This document shows, piece after piece, positions 45,838 to 56,431 of a DNA stretch of 64,000 nucleotides (position 1 is the stretch's first letter; every line of letters begins with the position of its first letter). This DNA is from Takashimella koratensis (taxonomy: Eukaryota > Basidiomycota > Tremellomycetes > Trichosporonales > Tetragoniomycetaceae). The notes below the pieces were generated by a model. That model did no database searches. It was not told the origin of the DNA and saw only the letters and a program-made list of their open reading frames with translations. Both the position numbers and the translations under genes were made by a program. The stretch is taken from assembly GCA_003116875.1 (NCBI GenBank), contig BCKT01000012.1, positions 62,001 through 126,000 on the forward strand, in the 5' to 3' direction.

Positions 45838-47670
45838 ATGGACACGTCTCTTTCCCCCCGACTGCGACACCTGTTGATCCAGGAGGACAAGCGAACTGGG
45901 CGATTGATCCAACCATATGGATCGTCTGCCACACCTACCATCACCATTGGCTCCCTTTCCCCTCCAATCTCCCCAACCTCCATCCACCCATCACCCTCCC
46001 CGATCGACTCCCTCCCATCTTCCAAGGCTCTCCCTTCCCCAATCCCGCCGCCCCCTTCCTCGGCGGGGCTTGGCAACGGATTGCCTCGGCTCAGCCTCTC
46101 GTTGCCTCGCCCCTCGGGCGACCGTCGTGCATCCGGCAGCATCTTGTCGCTCATCAATGAGCTCAGCGTGCAGTCGCCGCCTTCCTCAGCATCGTCCGAC
46201 CACAGCTCGTTCCGCCTCGAGCAGGAGCGCGCCGAACGTGACCGTGACCGCGAGCGCGAGCGGGAGAGGGACAGGGAGCGTCATGTGCAAATGGAAATGG
46301 AGCGCGACCGCGAGGACCGACGCCGATCTTCCTCTGGCTCGGTCTCTGCCGCTGGTTCAAGCTCGAGCGGCTTGCCCACTTCCGCGTCTGCATCCCTCTC
46401 CATGTCGCACTCAGCCTCGAGTTCTGCGTCCGCTACTTCCTCAACTCCTCGACCCCCTACTTCATCCATCATGCCTACCCCGCTTAGCGCGCCCTTGTCA
46501 ACCGTACATCAGCCGCCGTTCTTTGAGTCGCGACGATCCGTCAACCTCGTCCAACAGCCTTACGGTCCCCGACCCGACATGATGCGTCGCCACTCTTCCC
46601 ACCCATACGAGTACAACCCTGCCTCTCGCCCTGTCCCAACCGGCTACGCGCCCGCCCCGCCGTACCCTGCGGCTGTGCCCGTCATCGGCGCCCGCGCTCC
46701 CATCTCCCGCACGACCAAGGCGTGCAACGCCTGCCGTGCACGCAAGGTGCGGTGCGATGCCGGCGGTCTCGGCAACGGTGAGACTGGCCCCTGCTCACGG
46801 TGTCGCGAAGCCGGCGTCGAGTGCGTCTACACCGGTGTTCAGAAGAAGCGTGGCCCGTGCCCCGGTACCGCTCGCCCTAGCGTATCGCGTGCTCGTCGCG
46901 CGTCGTCGCAACGTGGCTCGGTCGCCTCGGCCTACCCAACCACACCACCAGAGGACCACGCGCAGCAGCCGTGGCGCCCGACCCCAGCGTACTACTCGTA
47001 CGACGGTGCTGCGGCATGGACTTCTCTTCCCCCTCGTGACTCCAAAGCCGCGCCACCACCCCACGCCGCACACCCGCCTTACCCGCACGCACGGCCGCCA
47101 CCCCCGCCTGGTCCTGCGCCGATTGAAAGGCGGTACTCGGCCAACCCGAGCAGCCACGGTGACCTTCGCTCCTGGGAGCCGTCTCACGGCCACCCGCACG
47201 CTCACCCGTACTCGCGCGCGCCCACGCCCGCGTCGTCCAACTCCTCTGCTGGACCGACACCCGTCCCGGCTCTCGCGCGGTCATCCTCCGTCAGCGGATG
47301 GGGCCATGCGCCCGAACCGCGATGGGAGGAGCGGGAGCGCGAGGCTATGGGTGCGCGCGACGAGCGCAGCGTGTTCGCCAAGGACTACACCATGCGTGCC
47401 TACGAACACCCGCACCAGCACGCGCCTTCCCCGCCTCCTGGTCAGTCGGTTGCGCCTTCCCGTCGCATGTCGCAAAATCCGGCCCCGCCGCAATCTCAGC
47501 AGCAGCAGCCCCACCCTCACTCCGACCACTACCGCCACTCGACCTCCGAGTCGCGTGGGCCGTCCCCTGCCCCAAGGCAGGAGCGCCAGCCTTCTTTCGG
47601 CAAAGACATGAATTCTCTCCCTCCCCTCCGAGTTGCCATCCGCCGCTCCGACTCCTACTATGAGCCGTGA
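45838..47670 (+). CDS. Zn2Cys6 binuclear-cluster transcription factor
   Basis: Nuclear DNA-binding regulator, single exon of 610 residues. The zinc cluster is at residues about 296-329: CNACRARKVRC, a loop, then CSRCREAGVEC, spacing CX2CX6CX12CX2CX6C. The 12-residue loop between Cys3 and Cys4 is at the long end for this class. It is followed by a basic linker (GVQKKRGPCPG). The first 290 residues are Ser/Pro-rich with a charged Arg/Glu/Asp repeat at about residues 125-160 (an alternating RDRERER run, likely helical). The C-terminal half is Pro/His/Ser-rich and ends LPPLRVAIRRSDSYYEP. No fungal-specific transcription factor middle homology region is visible. Codon use in the second half is strongly G/C-ending. 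The ATG context is good and the leader long and pyrimidine-rich. Confidence 0.85.
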   Translation: MDTSLSPRLRHLLIQEDKRTGRLIQPYGSSATPTITIGSLSPPISPTSIHPSPSPIDSLPSSKALPSPIPPPPSSAGLGNGLPRLSLSLPRPSGDRRASGSILSLINELSVQSPPSSASSDHSSFRLEQERAERDRDRERERERDRERHVQMEMERDREDRRRSSSGSVSAAGSSSSGLPTSASASLSMSHSASSSASATSSTPRPPTSSIMPTPLSAPLSTVHQPPFFESRRSVNLVQQPYGPRPDMMRRHSSHPYEYNPASRPVPTGYAPAPPYPAAVPVIGARAPISRTTKACNACRARKVRCDAGGLGNGETGPCSRCREAGVECVYTGVQKKRGPCPGTARPSVSRARRASSQRGSVASAYPTTPPEDHAQQPWRPTPAYYSYDGAAAWTSLPPRDSKAAPPPHAAHPPYPHARPPPPPGPAPIERRYSANPSSHGDLRSWEPSHGHPHAHPYSRAPTPASSNSSAGPTPVPALARSSSVSGWGHAPEPRWEEREREAMGARDERSVFAKDYTMRAYEHPHQHAPSPPPGQSVAPSRRMSQNPAPPQSQQQQPHPHSDHYRHSTSESRGPSPAPRQERQPSFGKDMNSLPPLRVAIRRSDSYYEP

Positions 47671-48157
47671 GAGCCTCGGGACTGGATTACTCCTCTCCAA
47701 TTCTTCATTCTTTCGTACCAATGTTTTTCGATATACGTTCCATGGTTTCCTGGGTTCTCATAGCTGTCAGATTAGGTCATTGTTGTACCACGTAATATCG
47801 AAGTCCTTTGCCGTTTCTTGGGATTCACGGGTTGCTGAAGCAGTGGGCTCAGATGTACCAGACAATGATAGAGCAATCATTAGGACGAGATGATCAAACG
47901 AATTACTTGCACAATCTTGATCTAAGACAAAGACACAATGAAAATGACACTGCGTAGTACAAGAAGTACGCTTGGAGGACGTTGAATCGCGTGGTGGCAG
48001 ATGTCCATGCAGATACAAAAGTGCGTGTAGCCTCAGAAGGTATAGAATCTAGCAGCCTCTCCTCGCCATTCGATTTGAACAATCGATTCCCCAAATCGAG
48101 AGCCTCCGGGCCTCCCTTGCCCTGCGTTCACCTCCTTACCCTATACCCCTCAAGCGG
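47671..48157. other. Convergent intergenic region Zn2Cys6 gene / methyltransferase
   Basis: About 490 bases between two stop codons, clearly less GC-rich than the flanking exons. It should contain both 3' untranslated regions; no gene seen. Confidence 0.5.
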
Positions 48158-50581
48158 TCATGCTTTCCTCGCAACGACACTATCGAATACCCACACAGTC
48201 CCGTGCGCATTTGACCCAAGCTCTTCCCTCGCCCCCGCACATATCCCAGAATAGTCCATCACCCCGTGGTCTTGGAGCATGATCCTCGCCGAATCGAGGA
48301 AAAGGTCGAATGCGGCGTGAGAGGTCGAGCCCAGCGCGTAATAGCCTGGGTCTGTCCACATCCAAAGAGATGATGAGAAAGAGATTTGAGCCAAATGTTG
48401 AGAGAAATATACAAGGATAAGCGAGAGAAGGGAAGGGACGCACCTTTTGACCAAGCGGTGAGGGGGATGGTGTGACGCCCAGTATCGACAGTGTATAATC
48501 CCTCGGTTGACTGGACCATGGTATCGAGTCGATAGGCGAGCCAAGGGTCTAGTCCCCGTTCAGTGAGAGCGTCCCGAAAGTCAGACCTAGGGTGATAGTC
48601 CAGGGAGGTGGAATTCGGGAGCGATTCAAAGGGAAGATTTGTGGAGTGGTAGCGTGAGGAGGAGTGGGGGTGAGGTCAGTTTGATGTTGTTTTGAAACTA
48701 CCTGGTGTTTAAGAGGGTCTCCCGACACTTCAGATCGAGATTGGAAGAAAGTGGAAGCCGACCTACAGAACTCTGTCAGATGTATCAGCAATCTGATCCA
48801 AGTTGAAGACAAAGAAAGTAACAAAACGGTCACGAAGCGAAATGTGAGAGGTGGCTGAGTATTTGTAGGGAGCAGAAACGCAGACTTGGGGAGGACGATG
48901 AGGATATTTGGTACAACGCATGTGATGCGAGAGAGTAAACGTCACTAACCTGCTGATAGAAGGGCAATTTTCGTCTATCTCAGAGCCATCGGTGAGTTTG
49001 ACGGCGTACTCAACCTCGACGACTAGCAAGTATCCTCCCGACTTGAGAACTCTTGCGCACTCTGCCAGCAGACCTGGGTAGTCGTGCATCTACAGCATGG
49101 GTCACACGTCAGGGTCGACAAGCTGAGGATGTAGTAGAGTAGGATCGAGGTGGGGACTTACGCCGAGAAGAAGGTCGCGAAGGTGGACAACGTCGACCGA
49201 GTCGTCTTCGCAGGGCAGGCCGCGGGAGAAGTCGTGGATGTGGAAGCTGATCGTGTTGAGGTTGTGAATCATGTGACGCAGGGTAACTCGTGCGAGGTGG
49301 ATGGGGTGATTTGTGAGACTGGCAGGGGGGGAAGTTGGAGTTGGACTTACCGGCAATTATCAGGGGGTATGGCCACGGGCGAATCGACGAGGTCGAGACC
49401 GAGTACCTAATCAGTGTTAGCGTCATTGAAATCACAATCGAGTGTTGAAGAATGTTTGGATTGGACGTACAGAGGTGGATGGGTATCCTTGGGCAATCTC
49501 CAGAGCCCTATATGGTCCAGCATCAACAAACAAACAACATATCAACCAGCTCATTGCAACACGCGTCGACTGGAGATTGGTTTTGAGGTATGGGACAGGA
49601 CTAATATGGAGACGTGGTAACTCACCATTTACCCGTCCCACAGCCGACATCAAGGACGCGGTACTCTGACCCGTCGCTGAGTAGCTCTGAGAGATCGGCT
49701 GGTGGGGAAGGAAACGCGTCAGTTGCGGGTGTGAATGAGAGCGTTGGTGTGGTTCCTTACCTGGGACAGTACCTATGATTGATTTATAGATATCGTGGAG
49801 ATACTCGAGGCGCTGATTTGGGATCGAAAATTGGTCAGGTAGATGTCTTTGACAAGAGGTGACTGTGATCTTTTTCGAATAGAGACGAAGAGACACGGAG
49901 GAGGGGGTTGATATGGCTTTCTACTTATGATGAAGGCGGCAGTGATAACTTGACAACGCCTCTCAACGAAAACAAACAATGAACACTCAAACCCGCATGG
50001 CTACGAACCAGGGATTGGAGTGGAATAATTATGATGGGAACTCGGTGCAGGGTCACGGAAGCGGTTTCGCAGAGCAAAGGAGTAAAGAGCCGGGGGTCAA
50101 GGGTGGATCAAATATCATCTCCGGCTCTGTTCCTGCTTTCCACCCTGCAAGCCACACTTACGTCGAGTTCAGGAGGATGGGAAGGGACCTGTAATTGTGA
50201 ATGGTTGATGAGAGTGGGTTGAGATTTTTTTTTCTTTAGTGTCAAAGGGAGACGACGATTATCATTACAAGGAAGAGGAGGGGAGGGTGGTGGTGAAGTT
50301 CGGGCAAGGTGGCAGACCGAGAGTACTTACAGGTAGGCAATAGTCATCTTGCTATTCATGAGGGTAGGAGTCAGTAGGCCTCGGAAGCTATAGCGAAATG
50401 CAAAGCAGCACTCTTTAGACGAACCAATGAGGCGAAGAACTGAGAGAAGCCACAAGAGTCAGTGGAGGCTGTGACGACGACCGACAAGATCCTGATGGGA
50501 GAGAACGATGCCGATTGTACTCACATGGCCCTCGTCGAAACGGAGAGCTGAGCCGCCCTCGAGAGGGTCTTGGTCGCTCAT
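48158..50581 (-). CDS. Class I SAM-dependent methyltransferase, many small exons
   Basis: Methyltransferase of the fungal UMTA/LaeA-like fold group; substrate unknown. Core exons in order: 49812-49761, 49698-49626, 49507-49471, 49406-49351, 49246-49162, 49089-48950, 48770-48702, 48586-48444, 48351-48158. They encode YRVLDVGCGTGKWALEIA (motif I), VLGLDLVDS, DNCRFHIHDFSRGLP, DSVDVVHLRDLLLG (motif IV region) and LKSGGYLLVVEVE (motif VI region). The N-terminus is uncertain: exon 1 (50581-50525) encodes MSDQDPLEGGSALRFDEG, and a small exon near 50331-50351 or longer (coding MTIAYL or QDDYCLP depending on frame) links it across an intron of about 500 nt. One closed model gives 308 residues. An alternative acceptor near 49850 would add HLPDQFSIPNQ before RLEYLHDIY, which suits the family better. 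Confidence 0.75.
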
Positions 50582-53500
50582 CTGCAAGCTCGAATTGTGG
50601 CTATCTGAGGTCTGAGGTAGTAGTGCGTGGCTGGTCGAGAATGATCAAGGGAGTGAAAAGTCAAGAGGGGTGAGAAGGGGTGACCGAGACGAAAGGACCG
50701 GGGAAATGCAACGTGTTCACTATATATACGGTGGAGAAGAATGCAGTCAAGTTTGAAACGCTACGAAGGGGGTGTGAGGTGAGGAGGAAAGGGGGATCCA
50801 GAGTGATGTCAGACACAGCACATGTATAGTCGGACGAGATGGATGGGCGGTGTAGATGGATGAGCGGGGTGCGAGTGTAGGTGGTGAGTGGTGAGTAATG
50901 AGTTGGAGCGATGGGACGAGATCGAGAAGAAGCAAAGGAGGTGTCAGCGGGGTGTTAAAGGATGGTCAAGATTTATTTTTCCCCTCCTCTCCCTTCCCTT
51001 CCCCTCTCTCTCCATGCACGCTTGCACGCACTCACTCACGCACGCACACACCCTGCCTGGGTCGGGCAACGCTCCGGGTCCTTTTCCTTTCCATTTTCTT
51101 CTGTTCCCATTCCCAGACAGTCACATAGGTTTGATGAGGACAACAGCACTAGTCGCTTGCAATAAAGATTGATTACCGCCGCGCCCTGCAGTCTCAGACC
51201 CAATCTCTTTCCTCGCTCCTCTGCCCTCACCCCTGTCTTTCTCCCCCTCCTCGCTGCCCTTGCCTTGTCCACGCCCCTTGGCTCGCATCCTTTCGGGGCG
51301 AGCTGCATGGTCCGCCCTCGCCTTGTTCCCCCGCGTCGCCAGATCAAAAGACGGGCGACCGCACCAGTTACGCTAGGGGGATCACAGATACACAAGAGAA
51401 GAGTACACAAGAGAAGCAACCCAAGCGAAAGGCCGAGTCGGTCACGGAGGGAGGGGCCGGTTTATAGGGGCGGAGGGGTTACACGAGGCACACAGATGAT
51501 CACGTTCACACGCCGCCCAGAACTCAACGCCCCGAGAACAAGACGCTAAACCCACGTTCAGACACGTAAGCATGCATGCATCAAGAGAGCGTTGAGGGAA
51601 TGAAGAAACAAACGGCCTTGTGGGTACGTGTGTAATGGATTCTAGTCTAATCTCTGAAATGGCAGCTGGCATCCAGGCGGGCGTGCAGACACACAGGGCG
51701 TGAAGGGTGGCGAGTGGCTTCCCCCAGGCGCACAGCGGGCAGTCAAGGCCGAGAGGTGGAGGTTCCTCTTGCAAGCGAGGTAAGATTCGTAAATAAACAA
51801 ACCACAGCCCCACTCTACCGAGATTGCTGCGCCCCGAGGTCCTTTGATTGATGGATGTCAATTTGATGGATAATTAAAAGATCTCCCACGACGTTACACT
51901 CTAAGAAGCAATACTCAGACACGCTATGCAATCAAGCCATATGTCCCGGTGTGTCAGAGCGTCATAGAGGCGCTGCAACGTGTCCGCAAGTGGTCCGTTT
52001 CCATCCGCTCACACAGCATCGAAGTGACACACTCCCCGGGTGACCGGGGTCGTGCGAGCGCGCCCTCGAGAGGCCCGAGCTAGGGCGCGTCGGAATGCGT
52101 GCTTGATAGTCCCGATAATTGCCAATACAGTGCCGCCCTGGAGACGTCACCGTAAGTATCTGGTCTGTCGTTCTATCCCACCTGCGGAAAGCAAGGACCA
52201 AGCAATACGCCCTCCCGCCTCTTTCCCCAAAACTCTTCACATCAAAGGTTTACAATACCGTGAGCTCCGCTTCCGGAAAGCCCCATGCCCCGTTCCCCTC
52301 GGCCGCAGCACTTGATCGACCCGAAGAGAAGTTATCAATGGCCCCCCGGCCGATCTCGCCTCTCGCTTATTCAACTCTGGTTGAATGAGACCCCGACCGT
52401 ATGATGGGGTCTTGCATGTCATACTGACTCCGAAGCCACCGGCAGCGACACGGATTAGAGGGTGTTCCTTTCAACGCCGTCCCTGCCGATCTTAGGCGTG
52501 GTCAAGGGGAGAGAAAGGAGAGAGGGTGAGGGGACGACAGGGCGGAATGGCGAGGTCAATTAACGCTAGCGCGGGTGGGGGATGATTAAGGGGGAAAGGA
52601 AGGCAAGTGGTCGGCAACGAGGTCGAATGACGATCAAAGCCAAGCAACGCGCCAGCACCAAACTACCAGGCTCATGCCCAAACATCAGGCGTTGTCATCA
52701 AGCATCAAGCATCAAGCAGGGTGAGTGAGGCGAAGGCGTTGGTTCACACGCTGCCACACTGTGGTGCCACACCCCGTTACCCCGGCCCGGGGCGCAGTCA
52801 TCATTGTCGTCATCATTGTCCCCGACAACCTCTAGACTGCGTATCCACTGCTATATATGCATGCATACAGGGCCTACTGGCCAGAGCAGACACTTGATGG
52901 ACACGAGGGACGCCAAAAAACTGGTTGTGGGAGCCCTGTCCGCGGTCGACGAGGAAAGACTCGGGCCCACGGTTGACCCACGCTACCTGAGGGCGTGCCT
53001 GTGCACGCAGGCTCGGAGAATCATATTTGATACCGCTGTGTAATCTCTGTCTCCCTCCCCCCATCCCTTCATCATGGTTTGGCGCTTCACCCTGGAGTAC
53101 GGATGTCCCCAAAACAGTGATGGTACCAGTGGGACCAGGAAGGGCGCCTGGGGTTGACCTCTTTTTCGGTTGAGCGAAGGGCACAGTCAAGAGCCACGGA
53201 AGAGCCACTGCGAAAGGCCGAATGATCCGAGACTGACCCACGACGTCACAGTCGAGGGAACAGGGTGCTACCAGCGTGCTCTGTGCATTGACATGCTGTT
53301 CAGGAAGATTATGCAGGTTTGTGAACCAGCATGAAGGACTAGGAATATCGAGGTGAGGCTGGAGTGGTGAGTCGTGAGTCGTGGGTCGTGATGGACACTG
53401 AGAACGAGGCGATGCCGTACAAGTACCGGTTCTACTGCGGCAGATCTGAGAGACAAGCATGTGTCCCCCTGGCTCCTGTGCAATCCAATCCCACCCCTAC

Positions 53501-54862
53501 CGTTCGGGTAATAATTCGTAGCAACCACGCGGAGGAACATTTGGCCCGCCTATCCTCTGAGTCGTCGTCACCAAACGAAACGACCTCTCCTTTGTTCAAA
53601 GCAGTTTTGGGTTGCCTGTGACGGAGAAACCTGACGAGCAGCGATACATGGGCATGGATCAGAGATGCAAACAAAAGACTAGGTGTGCTGCAGGACTTGG
53701 AGAACAAGTGTCGCCGGACCGAAGCCATCTCAGCTCGATAAGCAATTGTTACTTCACCCGACTGGTGTTTGGGTGACGAAAAATTGCCCTCGGCCTGCCA
53801 AAACGAGTAAGAAACCCCCAACACCGCCATCTGCATACCCGACCGCCCTCTGCATCTCTGCCCTCCCAGCCTGCTCCAACCGCAACCAAACCACCTCAAA
53901 CCTCACAACCAACCACCCACCTACCTACCAACGACCACACCATCCCTCACCACCAGCCCTTCCCCCCAACCCACCTAGAACTGGACACTCGCAGACAGCA
54001 AGGCTAGATCATACACCCCGCAGCATCACCGGCCTCGTTGTGAGATTGTTTCGCCGCTCGTTTGTCACCTCGATCCTATCATTCCTTTAATCCACGGCGC
54101 TGAAACACGGACGCTCGAGTAAACCAAGGACGGACAATCCCAGCAGCACTCGCCCCGCCTCGTAGACCCACTGCAACCCTATAGACAATGTGTGAGTAAA
54201 TGTCTGGTTGGTTGATCATTCCCATCCATTACTTTCCCTCTGATCAAGCGCCAAGACCCGCCTGTCCAAAGGAAAAGCGCAGAGGCCTCATCGCCTCGCC
54301 CAATCCCTCCCTGTCTGGCCGCATCACCAGCGTCTCACCCTCTCCTCTGCCTGCGTCTACGTCTACGTCTCCTCGCAGAATCCTTCTTCCTTCTTTCCCC
54401 CGCGCTTCTACCGCACTCATCGCCCCCTCTCTTGCCACCCACCCCCTATCCTCCCCCTGTCCCTCCCTCACCGAGTGAAAACTCCGCATCAAAGTGTGGG
54501 TGGTGAACTGGTGACTGGTCGGTCGCGTGGGCAACGACGTAACGAGTGATAGACGAAGCACCTAGTGTTCCAAGTCCTCGATACCTCCGTAACCTGTCGC
54601 AACCGTTTCCATTCCCGTTCCCCGGCCCGGCCTGCTAGCATCCAGTCGGTTGGTTGAGTGACAAGGCTGCAAACACACCAAACGCGCGCCCTTGTACTGG
54701 CCATCATCATCATCAACCTCAACTCCTCTTTCCCCCATCCTCATTCATCCATTCTTCACATTCTCAAACCTTGCTCGCTTGTTAGCTAGCACCCAGTCAT
54801 TCGTTCAATCACACTCTCAACCTCGCAAAATCTTTCTCCCCTCTCGCCATTAGCCAGTCACA
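50582..54862. other. Gene-poor region between methyltransferase and Ser/Ala-rich membrane protein
   Basis: About 4.3 kb divergent interval. Open frames here are short, lack domains and do not pair across splice sites. C+T-rich stretches lie near 50970-51060 and 51180-51260. From about 53820 the plus strand becomes ACC/CCA-rich (repeated ACCAACC/ACCTACC near 53890-53950), then C+T-rich, which looks like the leader of the gene at 54863. An ATG at 54188 followed at once by GTGAGTAAAT could belong to a tiny upstream coding exon. No tRNA or transposon recognised. Confidence 0.5.
50719..50729 (-). promoter_or_regulatory. TATA-like element upstream of the methyltransferase
   Basis: TATATATA at 50721-50728, about 140 bp upstream of the minus-strand ATG at 50581. 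Confidence 0.4.
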
Positions 54863-56431
54863 ATGTCTGACCTTTTATCCTCCATTGCCAACGCTCTCGA
54901 CCCTGGCTCTTCCTCCTCGTCCGCAGCCTCGTCCGCCGCCGCTTCCTCCGCTGCGTCTTCGACAGCTTCGTCGTCTGCTCCCGCCTCTTCGTCTGGAACA
55001 TCCAGCACCTCTTCGGCTGCCTCTACCACCTCGGCGTCTGCTTCGCCCTCTTCCACCCCTTCGTCCATCGCCTCGTCCACGGGGTCTGCCTCGGCCTCGG
55101 CCTCGGGATCAAGCGCAAGTGCAAGCGCTAGCAGTGCTAGTGCCGCCAGCGCATCAGCGAGCAGCGCAAGCGCAGCCTCGGCTTCCGCGTCAAGTGCGAG
55201 TGCTGCCTCTGCATCCAAAGCAGTTTCTACCAGCTTTGTGTAAGTGGTAGTCATCACCCTCGTTGTCGTTGTCCCGGAGCCTTCCATCCCCCGGGTTCTG
55301 CGTTTCCGATAGTCCCACAGAGTGACGATACAAACATCATCCATCCTTGATTGCAAGCTGACTTTTCGTTCGTCCAGCTACACCACAGTCACCGACGCCA
55401 ACGGGTCCACCGTCGTTCAGTCTTCCGCCGCTTCGACATCCACCGGAGGGTCAGGCGGTGGTGGTAGCAGTACCAGTAAGTTTCCCGGTCTCATGCGAAT
55501 TGAGCGGTCGCTGACAATCACCAGACACGGGCGCGATCGTTGGTGGCGTTGTGGGCGGTGTCGTCGGCCTTGCTATCGTCGCAGCGCTCTTGTGGTTCTT
55601 CTTGCGCAGGCGTAAGAGGTCCTACCGCGACGAGTTTGACGATATGATGGTGAGTTTCTCCACCTACCTTCTTGAGTGACCATAGCTGACGCATTCACCT
55701 AGTTCGACCCTGGACGCGCACAAAACCACGCTCCGATCGATCTCACCGAGACTCGCGCGCCGACCGTCGAACCGTTCTACGGCGGTAATCCTGGCGTAGC
55801 ATCGACTGTGACCTCGCCTGAGATGACGCAGTACCCTCAATCGGCAGCTACGACCTCTGAGGGAGCTGGCGCGGCTGGTGTCTCCCGTGGCCCGTCCTCT
55901 GCCACCTCTGCTGGCTTTGCCGGTCGCGGTGCTGGCGGCGGCTACGCCCCCGGGTACGGCGGATCGGGCGACCTCGCCCCTCCTCTCCCTCCGATCCCAG
56001 GCCAGGGCGCAGCCGAGGGCTCCTCCGCCGCCGGTGCTGCCGGTGCTGCGGGTGTCGCAGGTATGAGCGCGGGTATGACAGCGAAACAGCGCGAGGCGTA
56101 CCAAGAGTCTCAGCGATTCCACGTCGCCAACCAAGCCCACCAGTCGGCCGCGGCGACTCAGATGCAGCATGGATCAAGTAGCGGACCGTCAAGCGAGCCT
56201 CTCAGCCCGGCAATGACGACTGCTAGCCACCCAGTCACGGTGCATGAGGACGCGGGTGTATACCGCGAGGAAGCGCCAGAGGAGCTTCAGTCGAGCGAGA
56301 TCCCCCCAACGTGAGTAAACTGAGAATTGTATGCGATGAAGGCGAGGAAAAACGGTGCTTGAAGCGCGACCGTATTGAGTGTCGTGGCTGACCATTTCGA
56401 ATGATATAGATATGACTCGATTCGTCGGTAG
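54863..56431 (+). CDS. Ser/Ala-rich single-pass membrane protein with C-terminal PPxY (Mid2/Wsc-like topology)
   Basis: Predicted plasma-membrane protein, possibly a wall-stress sensor or anchor by topology only. Five exons (54863-55239, 55378-55475, 55525-55649, 55703-56310, 56410-56431) give 409 residues. Residues about 17-125 are almost pure Ser/Ala/Thr, a likely O-mannosylated stalk; then [14 protein letters not shown], a Gly-rich linker, one membrane helix ([20 protein letters not shown]), a basic stop-transfer [13 protein letters not shown], and a Gly/Ala/Ser-rich cytosolic tail. The last exon is 22 nt and completes EIPPTYDSIRR, creating a PPTY (PPxY) motif of the type bound by Rsp5-like ligases. 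There is no standard N-terminal signal peptide. A possible upstream start (ATG 54188, intron 54192-54857) would add only MFT. Confidence 0.75.

Noticed and set aside
49319..49350. 32-nt intron in the methyltransferase
   Set aside because: Too short for a spliceosomal intron; an acceptor at 49247 gives a 104-nt intron and the family-like NCRFHIHDFSRGLP.
52813..53460. Minus-strand open frame of about 215 codons
   Set aside because: No recognisable domain, no splice partners and no codon bias distinct from the surroundings; likely chance in GC-rich noncoding DNA.
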